From positions 3,906,001 to 3,970,000 of the forward strand of contig JBLDXI010000013.1 in NCBI GenBank assembly GCA_047495785.1: a stretch of DNA of 64,000 nt, read 5' to 3'. Under the pieces are notes generated by a model, which worked only from the letters and a program-made list of their open reading frames with translations, searched no databases and was not told the origin of the DNA. A program made the translations under genes and the position numbers. The DNA is from Lepidodermella squamata (Eukaryota > Gastrotricha). Positions 63,072 to 64,000 of the stretch are shown piece by piece (the stretch's first letter is position 1; each line of letters starts with the position of its first letter).

Positions 63072-64000
63072 ACAAAAAAAACGCGAAAAAAATCTGAATT
63101 AAAGCGGAAATCTTTTATTTTTCTTTGGGCTTTCTTAAGAGTAAAATTTACATTTTTTTCTGCTCATCATTCTTGAATGCAAGTACTCGATACTGCTGAT
63201 TTAAGATTCGTCTACCTCTTATATGCAACGGAAATTGTAAATATTTTTTTCTCCCGTACTTCCTGTTCTCTTCTTTTGACCGTTCTTGCCTTGCCTTACC
63301 TTGATTGCCGTGTGATTTATTCGAGGAAATAAACATTCCCATTCTGCTTTTATTTCGAGGTTAAAAAATGATGAGTTGTAAAATCAGCGTGTTATTATTA
63401 TTATATTGATGAAAATTTATACTTCGTTAAAGGTGCGCAATCTTTTTGTAAAAAATTTATTCGGGACCTTCATTCCAGCTGTTTATTTGCCAAACCAAAC
63501 GACTTTATTTACAACCATTCTAAGGGATTTGTAGATTTTATATCAGTGAAAGGTTGTGTAATGGCGACTTCAGAGAATAAACCTGTATTCTTTTGTTGTG
63601 GCTTCGCTTGAACGGTGCAAAAGAATGCTATATATAAAATATTGATTGATCAAAAATGCTAAAGAAATATTATATATATGTATATAAAGATATATAATTA
63701 TGTTATGAAATCAGTGGATTGTTTTTAAACAATAATTGTAGAAAACCCAGTAAAAGTCGTAATAGTGCTCACATGGTCTGCGCGTTTTGTTTACGAAAGT
63801 TACTTATTTTGCCGTATAGGTTTTTAATTACGTTCTTATTTTCATTATTAAGGGAATATTTTATAATTGTGCTTTCAGCAGAGCTTGTCCGAATGAAAAC
63901 AAAGCAGAAGAGAAGAAGAAGACACGCTCTTGAATCGGATTGCTGATTTTCACGCGCGGAATATAAGCCTACGTGACCGGCCATTATAGAATTTCTTAGG
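63072..64000. other. gene-free right edge
   Basis: AT-rich sequence with a TA-rich simple stretch near 63670-63700. The 75-codon open frame at 63719-63946 is not supported. No RNA gene or mobile element is recognised. Confidence 0.4.

Overview
The window looks like a nematode nuclear chromosome. Coding exons of moderate GC sit in AT-rich DNA and introns are often about 45-60 nt. Histone genes are intronless and carry animal histone 3' stem-loops. Several same-strand genes are separated by only 70-400 nt, with an AG acceptor a short way before the downstream ATG, as in spliced-leader operons. No spliced-leader gene or trans-spliced transcript is visible, so the phylum is an inference. I see no tRNA, rRNA, CRISPR array, or autonomous transposon or viral gene.

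Left third (1-30 kb): a divergent histone H4/H3 pair; a 3.4 kb gene-free stretch holding a 1.27 kb foldback/TIR element; an NmrA-like NAD(P)-sensor gene; minus-strand genes SLC35F6, ARGLU1 and SLC12A9; plus-strand genes COQ4, a GOLM/CASC4-like type II membrane coiled-coil protein, EOGT (with an ER-retention HDEL end) and a secreted ENPP phosphodiesterase.

Middle (30-47 kb): two tandem copies of a nine-exon secreted PAN/Apple-domain gene with a relic third copy between them. Then come two tandem copies of a three-exon gene that encodes TWO complete PEP-carboxykinase domains fused head-to-tail (about 1240-1250 residues). In both copies the first domain keeps every catalytic motif checked. The second has a rewritten P-loop (GKT to GRL) and other lesions, so each product looks like an active PEPCK fused to a pseudo-PEPCK. 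This is the most striking content of the window.

Right part (47-64 kb): on the minus strand, in transcription order, PI4K2, CPSF1 (CPSF160), NDUFS3, then the two PEPCK fusions. The gaps (359, 161, 218 and 409 nt) fit one long polycistronic cluster joining lipid signalling, mRNA 3'-end formation, respiratory complex I and gluconeogenesis. On the plus strand, WBP4, a nibrin (NBN) orthologue and a small coiled-coil protein ending in an LC8-type TQT motif form a second probable operon.

Exon boundaries were read by eye from GT/GC-AG sites, reading-frame continuity and remembered family alignments. Reading phases were checked arithmetically for every multi-exon gene. Gene names rest on recognised motifs, not on a database search.
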